DNA of 64,000 bases from Polynucleobacter kasalickyi (GTDB lineage: Bacteria > Pseudomonadota > Gammaproteobacteria > Burkholderiales > Burkholderiaceae): contig NZ_FWXJ01000002.1 in NCBI RefSeq assembly GCF_900176405.1, positions 62,001 to 126,000 on the forward strand, in the 5' to 3' direction. The notes beneath the pieces were generated by a model. That model was not told the DNA's origin. It made no database searches and saw only the letters and a list, made by a program, of their open reading frames with translations. Positions 16,655 to 25,542 of this stretch are shown here, piece after piece. Each line of letters begins with the position of its first letter. The first letter of the stretch is position 1. The position numbers and the translations under genes are program-made.

Positions 16655-19243
16655 ATGAGAATCGAAAAACTGACTACAAAATTTCAAGAAGCATTAGCTG
16701 AAGGCCAAAGCCTAGCAGTCGCTAATGATAATCAATTTATTGAGCCTGAGCATGTTCTATTAGCGATGTTGCAAGATGCAGAGGGAGCTAGTAAAAGTCT
16801 TCTCACGAGAGCTGGGGTGAGAGTGGATGCTTTAATCAATGAACTCCAACTTCGTATTAAAAAATTACCGCAAGTTCAAGGTAGTGGCGAAGTGCAAATT
16901 GGCAGAAGCTTATCTTCTTGGCTCAATCTCACTGAAAAAGAAGCTAGTAAAAAAGGCGATCAATTTATTGCGGTAGAGTTAATGTTCTTGGTCTTGGCTG
17001 ATGACAAAGGTGAGCTTGGCAAAATTGCAAAATCAGCTGGTTTAACACGCAAAAGTTTAGAGGCGACCATCGAACAAGTACGTGGTGGCCAAAGTGTAAA
17101 TAGTAATGATGCGGAGTCCCAACGTGAAGCCTTGAAAAAGTATACGGTCGATTTAACCGAACGTGCTCGCTTAGGCAAGTTAGATCCAGTAATTGGGCGG
17201 GATGATGAGATTCGTCGCGCGATTCAAATTTTATTGCGCCGTACTAAAAATAATCCCGTTTTAATTGGTGAGCCTGGCGTAGGTAAAACAGCGATTGTAG
17301 AGGGCTTAGCCCAGCGAATTATTAATGGTGAAGTTCCTGAGTCACTTAAAAACAAACGTGTCCTTGTCCTCGATATGGCTTTACTCTTGGCTGGTGCAAA
17401 ATTTCGAGGTGAATTTGAAGAGCGCCTCAAAGCCGTTCTTTCAGACATTGCAAAAGATGAAGGTCAAACCATTGTGTTTATTGATGAGATTCACACGATG
17501 GTGGGGGCAGGTAAAACAGAGGGCTCGATGGATGCTGGCAATATGCTAAAACCAGCTCTGGCTCGTGGCGAACTCCATTGTATTGGGGCAACGACGCTCG
17601 ATGAATACCGCAAATATATTGAAAAAGATGCTGCGCTAGAGCGTCGTTTCCAAAAAGTATTAGTGGATGAACCAAGTGTGGAGGCAACGATTGCTATCCT
17701 TCGCGGCCTGCAAGAAAAATATGAATTGCATCACGGTGTTGAAATTACCGATCCAGCGATTGTCGCTGCTGCTGAGTTATCACACCGCTATATTACTGAT
17801 CGCTTCCTGCCAGATAAGGCAATTGATTTAATTGATGAAGCGGCTTCGCGAATTAAGATGGAAATTGATTCGAAGCCGGAAGTCATGGATAAGCTAGACC
17901 GCCGGATTATTCAATTAAAAATTGAACGAGAAGCTGTCAAAAAAGAAAAAGATGAAGCCTCGAAAAAGCGTTTTGCTTTGATAGAAGATGAGATTCATAA
18001 ACTGAGTAAAGAGTATGCGGACCTAGAAGAAATTTGGAAAGCAGAAAAAGGTGCTGCACAGGGTACTGCTCACATTAAAGAAGAAATTGACCACATTAAG
18101 ATGGAAATTGTACGTTTCCAACGAGAAGGTAAATTAGATAAAGTGGCTGAATTACAGTACGGCAAACTACCTGAATTAGAGGGTAAGCTGAAGTCTGCTG
18201 CGAGTGCGGAAGAGAAGGGTGGAGCGACGCCTAATAAATTATTACGCACGCATGTAGGCGCCGAAGAAATTGCGGAAGTAGTATCGCGTGCTACCGGGAT
18301 TCCAGTTGCAAAAATGATGCAGGGTGAACGCGATAAATTATTAACCATGGAGTCCTACCTCCATCAGCGTGTCGTAGGTCAAGACGATGCGATTGTGGCT
18401 GTTTCTAATGCGATTCGACGCTCTCGGGCTGGTTTATCGGATGAGGGACGCCCTTATGGCTCCTTCCTTTTCTTGGGACCGACTGGTGTTGGTAAAACGG
18501 AATTATGTAAGGCACTCGCAAACTTCTTATTTGATAGCGAAGAGCATTTGATTCGGGTGGATATGAGTGAGTTCATGGAAAAGCATAGTGTCTCTCGTTT
18601 AATTGGTGCGCCTCCGGGGTATGTGGGCTATGAAGAGGGTGGTTACTTGACTGAACTCGTACGCCGTAAACCTTACAGTGTTATTTTGTTAGACGAGGTC
18701 GAGAAAGCCCATCCCGATGTATTTAATGTACTGTTGCAAGTGTTGGATGATGGACGGATGACGGATGGTCAAGGTAGAACGGTTGATTTCAAAAATACCG
18801 TCATTGTGATGACCAGTAATTTAGGTTCACAGATGATTCAAGCGATGGTGGATAAACCACAAGAAGAAATTAAGGATGCGGTGTGGGAAGAAGTAAAAGA
18901 CCATTTCCGTCCTGAATTCTTGAACCGGATCGATGAGGTCGTCGTGTTCCACTCCTTAGATCAACGCCAAATTGGGTCGATTGCAAAGATTCAATTACAA
19001 CGCTTAACGGATCGTTTAGCGAAGATGGAAATGCAACTCGATGTCAGTGATGAAGCCTTATTGAAAATTGCAGAAGCTGGTTTTGATCCACTCTTTGGGG
19101 CAAGACCATTAAAAAGGGCTATCCAGCAATATATCGAAAATCCGATTGCACTGCGAATTTTAGAAGGTAAATTCGGACCGAAAGATATTATTCCAGTCAA
19201 TGTAGAAAACAATGAATTTGTTTTTGAAAGAAAGGTTCATTGA
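16655..19243 (+). CDS. clpB: ATP-dependent disaggregase ClpB
   Basis: A hexameric AAA+ chaperone that rescues aggregated proteins together with DnaK. The protein has 862 residues, the usual ClpB length. It has an N-terminal Clp repeat domain (about 1–145). AAA domain 1 has Walker A GEPGVGKT near residue 206 and Walker B VFIDEIH. The coiled-coil middle domain (about 400–525) is rich in Lys/Glu ([16 protein letters not shown]). AAA domain 2 has GPTGVGKT near 608 and [13 protein letters not shown]. ClpA/ClpC are excluded by the long middle domain and the absence of the ClpP-binding tripeptide loop region. AAGAGGA lies five bases before the ATG. A sigma-32-like promoter precedes it. Confidence 0.97.
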   Translation: MRIEKLTTKFQEALAEGQSLAVANDNQFIEPEHVLLAMLQDAEGASKSLLTRAGVRVDALINELQLRIKKLPQVQGSGEVQIGRSLSSWLNLTEKEASKKGDQFIAVELMFLVLADDKGELGKIAKSAGLTRKSLEATIEQVRGGQSVNSNDAESQREALKKYTVDLTERARLGKLDPVIGRDDEIRRAIQILLRRTKNNPVLIGEPGVGKTAIVEGLAQRIINGEVPESLKNKRVLVLDMALLLAGAKFRGEFEERLKAVLSDIAKDEGQTIVFIDEIHTMVGAGKTEGSMDAGNMLKPALARGELHCIGATTLDEYRKYIEKDAALERRFQKVLVDEPSVEATIAILRGLQEKYELHHGVEITDPAIVAAAELSHRYITDRFLPDKAIDLIDEAASRIKMEIDSKPEVMDKLDRRIIQLKIEREAVKKEKDEASKKRFALIEDEIHKLSKEYADLEEIWKAEKGAAQGTAHIKEEIDHIKMEIVRFQREGKLDKVAELQYGKLPELEGKLKSAASAEEKGGATPNKLLRTHVGAEEIAEVVSRATGIPVAKMMQGERDKLLTMESYLHQRVVGQDDAIVAVSNAIRRSRAGLSDEGRPYGSFLFLGPTGVGKTELCKALANFLFDSEEHLIRVDMSEFMEKHSVSRLIGAPPGYVGYEEGGYLTELVRRKPYSVILLDEVEKAHPDVFNVLLQVLDDGRMTDGQGRTVDFKNTVIVMTSNLGSQMIQAMVDKPQEEIKDAVWEEVKDHFRPEFLNRIDEVVVFHSLDQRQIGSIAKIQLQRLTDRLAKMEMQLDVSDEALLKIAEAGFDPLFGARPLKRAIQQYIENPIALRILEGKFGPKDIIPVNVENNEFVFERKVH

Positions 19244-19262
19244 TTCTTGCTAAAATGGGGAG

Positions 19263-20486
19263 ATGAGACAAAATAACAATGATGTCGAGTTAATTACTTT
19301 AATCGGTATTGCTCATAGCATCTCCCACTTTTTTCATTTATTAATTGCCCCTTTATTCCCCTGGATTAAAGCGGAATTCGGCCTGAGCTATTCCGAACTT
19401 GGTTTGCTCATGACGGTTTTCTACGTATGTTCTTTTATTACCCAATCCATTAGTGGTATTTGGGTCGATCGGCACGGGGCTCGACCAATTTTGTATATTG
19501 GGATTGGTTTACTGATTGCCGGTTCTTTAGTGGTGGGCGTCTCACACTATTATTGGATGTTGTTGCTGGCGATGGTGTTTACTGGAGTGGGTAACGGCGT
19601 GTTTCATCCGGTCAATTACACCCTCATTAATCACTTAATTAAACCTAAAAATTTACCGCATGCTTACTCAGTGCATGGCATTACTGGCTATCTAGGCTGG
19701 GCTGCTGCGCCACTTTTTCTCTTAGCCATTACATCCTTCACAGGTAGCTGGCGTGTAGCCGTGTTTAGTGCTGGTATCTTGGCAGCATTAGTACTAGGCT
19801 TGATGGTTCTGCGCAAGGACCAACTGAATGATCTACCGGTGGCTCATGCGCATGCCGAAATTCAAAGTACGCCTTTATTTAGCATGCATACGGTCGCTTT
19901 TTTAAAACTACCTAATATTTGGCTAAGCTGGTTGTTCTTCTACTTAACGTCCTTTAGTTTTGTTGGTATTCAGAGTTTTTCTTCGACCGCACTCGTCGAT
20001 ATCTATCATGTGGCCATTACCCAAACAACTGCGTCTTATACCCTGTATATGGTGAGTAGTGCGATTGGCTTGATTGCTGGTGGTTTTGTTGCTGCTAAAG
20101 TAGATCAACCAGACCGAGTCATTACTGGTGCCTTTTTGGCCTCAGGTATAGCCACGATTTTTGCCGGTATTGGTTTGTTTGATGCTTGGAGTATTCCGTT
20201 GCTATTTGCCTTAATGGGCTTTGGTTCCGGCATGGCTTCACCATCCAGAGACTTGATGGTGCGTGCTGCAACGCCAAAGGGATCCTCTGGTAAAGTGTTT
20301 GGTCTAGTCTACTCAGGGATTGATTGTGGTAGCGCCACTGGACCGATCTTGTTTGGGCTCTTTATGGATTGGAAAAGTCCACAAATCATTTTTTATGGCA
20401 TTGCCTTTTTCCAGATTATTGCTATTTTCGTGGCCTCTCAACTCAATACAATCAATAACGCAAAGCTCGCGGCTCAGCCAAACTAA
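19263..20486 (+). CDS. Major facilitator superfamily transporter, Fsr-like
   Basis: A 407-residue inner-membrane transporter with about 12 hydrophobic segments. MFS signatures are visible: GIWVDRHGARPILYIG between helices 2 and 3, and the inter-domain loop around residue 190 (LRKDQLNDLPVAHAHAE). GVGNGVFHPVNYTLIN and SYSELGLLMTVFYV resemble the fosmidomycin-resistance (Fsr) subgroup, so a drug or small-metabolite efflux role is possible but the substrate is unknown. The only start is the ATG at 19263, with a GGGGAG that abuts it directly. A rho-independent terminator follows. It is 19 bases after clpB and may be read through from it. Confidence 0.85.
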   Translation: MRQNNNDVELITLIGIAHSISHFFHLLIAPLFPWIKAEFGLSYSELGLLMTVFYVCSFITQSISGIWVDRHGARPILYIGIGLLIAGSLVVGVSHYYWMLLLAMVFTGVGNGVFHPVNYTLINHLIKPKNLPHAYSVHGITGYLGWAAAPLFLLAITSFTGSWRVAVFSAGILAALVLGLMVLRKDQLNDLPVAHAHAEIQSTPLFSMHTVAFLKLPNIWLSWLFFYLTSFSFVGIQSFSSTALVDIYHVAITQTTASYTLYMVSSAIGLIAGGFVAAKVDQPDRVITGAFLASGIATIFAGIGLFDAWSIPLLFALMGFGSGMASPSRDLMVRAATPKGSSGKVFGLVYSGIDCGSATGPILFGLFMDWKSPQIIFYGIAFFQIIAIFVASQLNTINNAKLAAQPN

Positions 20487-20503
20487 CCACTTTTAGTCGA
20501 TCC

Positions 20504-20536
20504 AATCCCTCACGATGCAAATCATGAGGGATTTTT
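20504..20536 (+). terminator. Rho-independent terminator after the MFS gene
   Basis: The perfect 9-bp inverted repeat AATCCCTCA (20504–20512) and TGAGGGATT (20525–20533) encloses a 12-base loop and is followed by a T-rich tract. Confidence 0.85.
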
Positions 20537-20881
20537 ATTGCATTGCACACCGAAAATTCCACATTGTGAAATGACATTTTCATTGGTAAAAACCCTAGTT
20601 GAAACTCTTCAAAAAATTATATTGAATGGCGATTTATCGTTTCATATCTTGAAATTTATCATTTAAGTCATTGATTAATATTGATTAAATATTTTAAAAA
20701 TTATTGTGAAATCGTATTGTTAGCGCGTTGAAATTTTCTTATAGTTAATTAACAGTTTGAATTCAACAATGAGTAGAAAACATTCACGAACCTCAAACAA
20801 GAATTAAAGGGTGTAAGTAAGTTGTGAAATCTGTAATTGATCTGAAAATTGAAAATTAACTAAGGCTAAGGAAAAATAGAA
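20537..20881 (+). promoter_or_regulatory. AT-rich leader and sigma-70-like promoter of aceA
   Basis: This 345-base stretch holds no convincing gene. It is strongly AT-rich. A good sigma-70 promoter is TTGTTA at 20717–20722, a 17-base spacer, and TATAGT at 20740–20745. Transcription would start near 20752, leaving an untranslated leader of about 130 bases before aceA. That leader has no obvious riboswitch fold. AAGGA precedes the ATG. Confidence 0.65.
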
Positions 20882-22180
20882 ATGACATCAAGGAAAGAAG
20901 CAGCAGTAGCATTGCAAAAAGATTGGGATACGAATCCACGTTGGAAAGGCATCACTCGTAACTACACAGCAGATGACGTGATTCGTTTACGTGGTTCATT
21001 ACAGATTGAACATACCCTGGCCAAACGTGGCGCACAAAAATTATGGGATCTAGTGAATAACGAAGCCTATATCAATACCCTTGGTGCGTTAACTGGTGGT
21101 CAAGCAATGCAACAAGTAAAAGCTGGAATTAAGGCAATTTATTTATCTGGCTGGCAAGTAGCTGCTGATGCTAATAGTGGCATGGAGATGTATCCTGATC
21201 AATCTTTGTATCCAGTTGACTCTGTTCCAAAAGTCGTTGAGCGGATTAATAATACTTTTAAACGTGCGGATGAGATTCAATGGTCAAAAGGCATGAATCC
21301 TGGCGATGCAGGTTATATCGATTATTTTGCACCAATCGTTGCTGATGCCGAAGCTGGCTTTGGTGGTGTATTAAACGGTTTTGAACTCATGAAATCAATG
21401 ATTCATGCTGGAGCTGCTGGCGTTCACTTTGAAGATCAATTAGCCTCAGTTAAGAAATGTGGACATATGGGCGGTAAAGTATTAGTTCCAACGCAAGAAG
21501 CGATTCAAAAATTGAATTCTGCACGTTTAGCAGCTGACGTATTGGGTGTTCCAACCGTAATTCTTGCTCGTACGGATGCTGAGGCAGCGGATTTGATTAC
21601 GAGTGATTATGATGAAAACGATAAACCATTCGTAACCGGTGAGCGCACTGGAGAAGGCTTCTTTAAAACACGTAAAGGAATTGATCAGGCGATTTCACGG
21701 GGTCTGGCTTATGCAGCCTACGCGGATATGGTTTGGTGCGAAACTGGTACGCCTGACCTTGAGTTTGCCCGTAAATTTGCTGAAGCATTGCGTTCGAAGT
21801 ACCCAGGTAAAATGTTGGCTTACAATTGTTCACCATCCTTTAACTGGCGTAAAAACTTGGATGATGCAACGATTGCAAAATTCCAACGTGAACTCGGTGC
21901 AATGGGCTATAAGTATCAATTTATTACCTTGGCTGGTATCCACTCCATGTGGTACAACATGTTCGATTTGGCGCAAGATTACTCAAAACGTGGCATGTCA
22001 GCTTATGTTGAAAAAGTACAAGAGCCAGAATTCGCAGCACGGGATCGTGGTTATACTTTCGTTTCTCATCAACAAGAAGTTGGAACTGGTTATTTTGATG
22101 ATGTTACAACAGTCATTCAAGGTGGTACTTCATCCGTTACAGCACTCACTGGTTCAACTGAAGAAGAACAGTTTCACTAA
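20882..22180 (+). CDS. aceA: Isocitrate lyase
   Basis: Cleaves isocitrate to glyoxylate and succinate, the first step of the glyoxylate shunt, allowing growth on acetate, fatty acids or stored polyhydroxybutyrate. The protein has 432 residues, like E. coli AceA. The catalytic signature [12 protein letters not shown] places the active-site cysteine at Cys193. [17 protein letters not shown] and NCSPSFNW, which bind substrate and Mg2+, are also present. Methylisocitrate lyase (PrpB) is shorter and lacks this KKCGH context. The gene has its own promoter and terminator. Malate synthase is not in the window. Confidence 0.96.
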   Translation: MTSRKEAAVALQKDWDTNPRWKGITRNYTADDVIRLRGSLQIEHTLAKRGAQKLWDLVNNEAYINTLGALTGGQAMQQVKAGIKAIYLSGWQVAADANSGMEMYPDQSLYPVDSVPKVVERINNTFKRADEIQWSKGMNPGDAGYIDYFAPIVADAEAGFGGVLNGFELMKSMIHAGAAGVHFEDQLASVKKCGHMGGKVLVPTQEAIQKLNSARLAADVLGVPTVILARTDAEAADLITSDYDENDKPFVTGERTGEGFFKTRKGIDQAISRGLAYAAYADMVWCETGTPDLEFARKFAEALRSKYPGKMLAYNCSPSFNWRKNLDDATIAKFQRELGAMGYKYQFITLAGIHSMWYNMFDLAQDYSKRGMSAYVEKVQEPEFAARDRGYTFVSHQQEVGTGYFDDVTTVIQGGTSSVTALTGSTEEEQFH

Positions 22181-22216
22181 AAGTTTTCAGCCTCGACTAT
22201 CCGTCTAGGCCTGAAG

Positions 22217-22247
22217 CCCAGCGACAAAATCGCTGGGTTTTTTATTT
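22217..22247 (+). terminator. Rho-independent terminator after aceA
   Basis: CCCAGCG (22217–22223) pairs perfectly with CGCTGGG (22231–22237) across a 7-base loop and is followed by TTTTTTATTTT. It lies 37 bases after the aceA stop. Confidence 0.92.
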
Positions 22248-22352
22248 TCGGAATAAATAGGCTTCACTATGACAAGCCCGCGCTTAGGATTGTTGAACCG
22301 ATTAGGTAAAAAGCCACTGCAGGTTTTGGCCAAATCTTGTTAAACTAAGCTG

Positions 22353-22790
22353 ATGAATTTAAATGATTGCCCACTTTGTTTAACTGACGGCGGCCACTGC
22401 CTGTATCGTGGTGAGCATTTACGCGTGATTGCTCCTCAGGAAGAGGAGTTCCCTGGACTTATTCGCGTCATATGGCACCAACATATCGCGGAGATGACCG
22501 ATTTATTACCCGCGCAGAGAAGCCAAATCATGATGACAGTTTGTATCGTCGAAGATATTGTGCGTAAAGTCATGCAACCCGATAAGATAAATTTGGCAGC
22601 ACTAGGTAATTTTGTCCCGCATTTACATTGGCACATTATTCCTCGTTGGCATAATGACCCTTACTTTCCACATCCTATTTGGGGCGTAAAACAACGTGAG
22701 GTGACTTTAGTGCAGCAGGAATGGCGTAAAGACCAAGAAAAACAATTAATGGCTATTCTTGAACAACATTTTTTAGCACACCCAGTGTGA
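22353..22790 (+). CDS. HIT-family (histidine triad) protein
   Basis: A 145-residue HIT-domain protein. The triad motif is PHLHWHIIPRW (His-x-His-x-His) near residue 88, preceded by NLAALGNFV, with two cysteines in the N-terminal CPLCLTDGG. Members hydrolyse nucleotide phosphoramidates or dinucleoside polyphosphates; the substrate here is unknown. It is followed after 13 bases by nth, so the two are probably co-transcribed. The Cys pair resembles zinc-binding HIT proteins, but only one pair is present. Confidence 0.88.
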   Translation: MNLNDCPLCLTDGGHCLYRGEHLRVIAPQEEEFPGLIRVIWHQHIAEMTDLLPAQRSQIMMTVCIVEDIVRKVMQPDKINLAALGNFVPHLHWHIIPRWHNDPYFPHPIWGVKQREVTLVQQEWRKDQEKQLMAILEQHFLAHPV

Positions 22791-22803
22791 AAGATGGATA
22801 AAA

Positions 22804-23457
22804 ATGACAAAGCTCATGACCCTCGCCCAGCGAGAAGCCTTTTTTTCGACTTTACAGAAATCGAATCCTCATCCTGAAACAGAACTTGCTTACACTTCTC
22901 CTTTTGAGCTGTTAACGGCAGTTCTGTTATCTGCCCAAGCAACAGATATTTCAGTGAATAAGGCAACTCGTAAATTGTTTCTGGTTGCCAATACACCGCA
23001 AAAAATATTGAACTTAGGGGAGAACGGGTTATTGCCCTATATTGCTTCGATTGGTTTATACAGGATGAAAGGTAAGCACCTCTTACAAACTTGCCAATTA
23101 CTGATCGATTTGCATGAAGGACGGGTACCTAGAGATCGCGAGTCACTTGAAGCCTTACCGGGGGTAGGTCGTAAAACAGCGAATGTATTGCTAAATACCT
23201 TGTTTGGGGAAATCGCCATGGCGGTAGATACACATATTTTTAGAGTATCCAACCGAACTGGTTTGGCACCTGGTAAAGATGTGCTAGTGGTTGAACAGCA
23301 GTTACTCAAAAGGGTGCCAAAGCAGTATTTACTACATGCCCATCACTGGTTAATTCTGTTAGGTCGATATGTCTGTAAAGCACGCTCGCCTGAGTGTTCA
23401 CTGTGTACGGTTGAGCCTGTTTGCCAATCCAAAGAAAAAAATTTTAAATTACGGTGA
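22804..23457 (+). CDS. nth: Endonuclease III
   Basis: A DNA glycosylase/AP lyase for oxidised pyrimidines in base excision repair. The protein has 217 residues. The helix–hairpin–helix is LPGVGRKTANVLL, with catalytic Lys124, and the catalytic Asp142 is in AVDTHIFRV; these match E. coli Lys120 and Asp138. The C-terminal [4Fe-4S] loop is complete, with the spacing C-x6-C-x2-C-x5-C in CKARSPECSLCTVEPVC. Its neighbours DUF1841 and rnfB form a block commonly found beside nth in betaproteobacteria. Confidence 0.96.
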   Translation: MTKLMTLAQREAFFSTLQKSNPHPETELAYTSPFELLTAVLLSAQATDISVNKATRKLFLVANTPQKILNLGENGLLPYIASIGLYRMKGKHLLQTCQLLIDLHEGRVPRDRESLEALPGVGRKTANVLLNTLFGEIAMAVDTHIFRVSNRTGLAPGKDVLVVEQQLLKRVPKQYLLHAHHWLILLGRYVCKARSPECSLCTVEPVCQSKEKNFKLR

Positions 23458-23472
23458 TTGAATTATTGAACC

Positions 23473-23901
23473 ATGAATTTATTTAATCCTACTAAAGATC
23501 AGGTCCGAGAGTTTTTCTGTACCGCTTGGCAAAAACAAGTAGCTAACGGCATATTGACACCCCTCGAATCGATTGCCGCAAGGTGGATGGTAGAACACCC
23601 TGAATACCATGATGTGTTGAATCAGTTAGAACTTGCAAAAGAAAAAGACTTTTCTGTCGAAAATGGGCAAACTAATCCATTTTTACACTTATCGATGCAT
23701 CTCAGTATGACGGAAATGGTGCAAGTCGATCAACCGAAGGGAATTAATGCGATCAGTAAGGAGTTGACCTTGAAGCTAGACTCTGAACATGCTGCCCAAC
23801 ATCAAATGATGGAGTGTTTAGGGCAAATTTTGTGGGAGTCTCAACGGAATGGGACAGAGCCCAATATGCAAGAATATTTGTTGCTCTTACAACGACTTTA
23901 A
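23473..23901 (+). CDS. DUF1841 family protein
   Basis: A conserved 142-residue protein of the betaproteobacterial/gammaproteobacterial DUF1841 type, with no known function. Features seen are MNLFNPTKDQVREFFCTAWQK at the start, PLESIAARWMVEHPEYHDVL, NPFLHLSMHLSMTEMVQVDQPKGI, and a His/Glu-rich segment EHAAQHQMMECLGQILWESQRNG that could bind a metal. It follows nth by 15 bases and converges with rnfB. Confidence 0.85.
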   Translation: MNLFNPTKDQVREFFCTAWQKQVANGILTPLESIAARWMVEHPEYHDVLNQLELAKEKDFSVENGQTNPFLHLSMHLSMTEMVQVDQPKGINAISKELTLKLDSEHAAQHQMMECLGQILWESQRNGTEPNMQEYLLLLQRL

Positions 23902-23940
23902 TACGTCGGATGGGTTTGCTCAGCGCTTAAACCTTACTGA

Positions 23941-24612
23941 TTAAGATTCGCTGAGTTTTTGCTTTGCGCGTGCCATAGCTGCTTCAATAATGGCTTTTTT
24001 CCGAGCTTTTTCTGTCGCATCCTGCTCAGAGGGTAAAGCCGCTAACTTCTGAGCCGCCTTATTCGATTGGCGAATGAGTAAATCTCTTTCTTCTCTAGCT
24101 TGCCTTGTTTGATGGGCTTGGTAATTCTTTTTCGCAAAGTCTGCTTGCTCAACGGACCACGCTTTCCATCCAGTTTGTTGCTCTGTCACAGGTACCATGT
24201 CAATACAGTCAACCGGGCAGGGGGCTACACATAAATCGCAACCTGTGCAACGCTCCTTGATGATGAAGTGTAATTTTTTGGGAGCACCAATAATCGCATC
24301 TACCGGACAGGCTTTAATGCATAAAGTACACCCGATACACTGTTTCTCATCAATCACTGCTAAAGGACGAGGACGCTCTATGCCATGTGTTTCATCGAGT
24401 GGTAAAAGGGGTTGGTTTAATATTTTTGCAAGTCTTGCAATACCTTCTGCACCCCCAGGAGGGCAACGGTTATAGAGGGCCTCATTCAAACTCATCGCTT
24501 TGGCATAGGCATGGCAATCAGGATAGCCACACTTCGTACATTGGGTTTGAGGTAAGGCGTTGTCTAACTCGGTGAGTAGCGCGTTATCGATGGGAAGGTT
24601 ACTTGTATTCAA
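23941..24612 (-). CDS. rnfB: RnfB/RsxB-type iron–sulfur protein, stand-alone and without membrane anchor
   Basis: A 223-residue ferredoxin-like electron carrier. The N-terminal Fe-S domain has C-x2-C-x4-C in CTKCGYPDC and a fourth Cys in RCPPGG. Two ferredoxin motifs follow: CIGCTLCIKACPVDAI and CTGCDLCVAPCPVDCI. The C-terminal 60 residues are charged and rich in Ala/Lys. The hydrophobic N-terminal anchor of E. coli RsxB is missing, and no other rnf/rsx genes are nearby. The only usable start is a TTG at 24612, because an in-frame stop lies three codons upstream. Its partner may be outside the window, or it may act as a soluble electron carrier, perhaps for Fe-S proteins such as Nth. Confidence 0.88.
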   Translation of the reverse strand: MNTSNLPIDNALLTELDNALPQTQCTKCGYPDCHAYAKAMSLNEALYNRCPPGGAEGIARLAKILNQPLLPLDETHGIERPRPLAVIDEKQCIGCTLCIKACPVDAIIGAPKKLHFIIKERCTGCDLCVAPCPVDCIDMVPVTEQQTGWKAWSVEQADFAKKNYQAHQTRQAREERDLLIRQSNKAAQKLAALPSEQDATEKARKKAIIEAAMARAKQKLSES

Positions 24613-24699
24613 GCTTCTATTTTACCCATAATTTACAGATAACTTGGGGATTCCTTGCGTTTGTAAAAGTGATTTCTGCACAGACTACAAGGAAAAGCG

Positions 24700-24742
24700 A
24701 GGTAAAGAAAAACCTCTTGATAACATGCATCATCAAGAGGTT
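24700..24742 (-). terminator. Rho-independent terminator after the nitroreductase gene
   Basis: The perfect 11-bp inverted repeat AACCTCTTGAT (24711–24721) and ATCAAGAGGTT (24732–24742) has a 10-base loop. Read on the minus strand it is followed by a TTTTTCTTT tract. It serves the minus-strand gene ending at 24788. Confidence 0.88.
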
Positions 24743-24787
24743 AACTAATTACGTTGATTGAGTTCACTCAGTGTGAACTAAAAAGCA

Positions 24788-25423
24788 TCACTCAAACCAA
24801 GTAATAAATTCTTCTTTTGGTTTTCTGACCTTCGGCATTTTTAAGAGCCAGTCTTCATCAGCTTTTCTGTAACCTAAAGGTAATAAAGCAGCACTACGCA
24901 AACCTTTTTCTTTGAGGTTCAATAGAATGTCTAATTCAGCAGCGTTAAAGCCTTCCATCGGAGTTGCGTCAACTTCTTCTTCAGCCGCTGCAATTAAAGC
25001 AGTACCAAGACCAATGTAAGCCTGTTTAGCAGCATGACTAAAGTTCACTTCTGGATCTCTGGCTGTGAAATTTTTGATCAAGTTAGCACGATAGGCATTA
25101 CCCGCTTCACTTCTGAAGTTACGAATTTCTTCAGTCGTGTCAAATACCTTGTTAATACGATCTGCTGTGTATGTATCCCATGCAGCAAATATGATGAGGT
25201 GTGAACCATCCGTAATTTGCGCTTGGTTATTGGCTACAGCTTTAATTTTTTCGCGTAGATCTTTGTTGGTAATGACTAGTAATTCGTAAGGTTGTAAGCC
25301 GCTTGAGCTAGCTGAGAGTCTGACTGCTTCTAAAATACGTTCTACTTTTTCTTGTGGAACAGATTTTGTGGAATCCATTTTTTTAGTAGCATAACGCCAT
25401 TGTAATTTTTCGATAAGACTCAT
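24788..25423 (-). CDS. NfsB-like nitroreductase / NAD(P)H-dependent flavin oxidoreductase
   Basis: A 211-residue FMN enzyme of the nitroreductase family. The N-terminus has WRYATKKMD, then RLSASSSGLQPYELLVI (FMN-phosphate binding), AAKQAYIGLGTALIAAAEEEVDATPMEGF, and LLPLGYRKADEDW. These are close to NfsB-like quinone/nitro reductases. The natural substrate is unknown. The ATG has AAGGA seven bases upstream. It is a single-gene unit with its own terminator. Confidence 0.9.
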   Translation of the reverse strand: MSLIEKLQWRYATKKMDSTKSVPQEKVERILEAVRLSASSSGLQPYELLVITNKDLREKIKAVANNQAQITDGSHLIIFAAWDTYTADRINKVFDTTEEIRNFRSEAGNAYRANLIKNFTARDPEVNFSHAAKQAYIGLGTALIAAAEEEVDATPMEGFNAAELDILLNLKEKGLRSAALLPLGYRKADEDWLLKMPKVRKPKEEFITWFE

Positions 25424-25542
25424 TTACATTCCTTTTAATTCGATTAATAAAATAATTATTCTAATTTTACTCAACTTTTGTTAATTGACTTTGGCAATTG
25501 TGACAAAGTGCCTTTAAGGCACTTTGCATTCCTCAAGCTCGA

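Noticed and set aside
21639-22208. Open frame of 189 codons within aceA in another frame
   Set aside because: It is an out-of-phase shadow of isocitrate lyase and overlaps its terminator side; no domain is visible.
24761-24779. Inverted repeat AGTTCAC/GTGAACT near the nitroreductase stop
   Set aside because: The stem is short, has no T run on the needed strand, and a much better terminator lies just beyond it.
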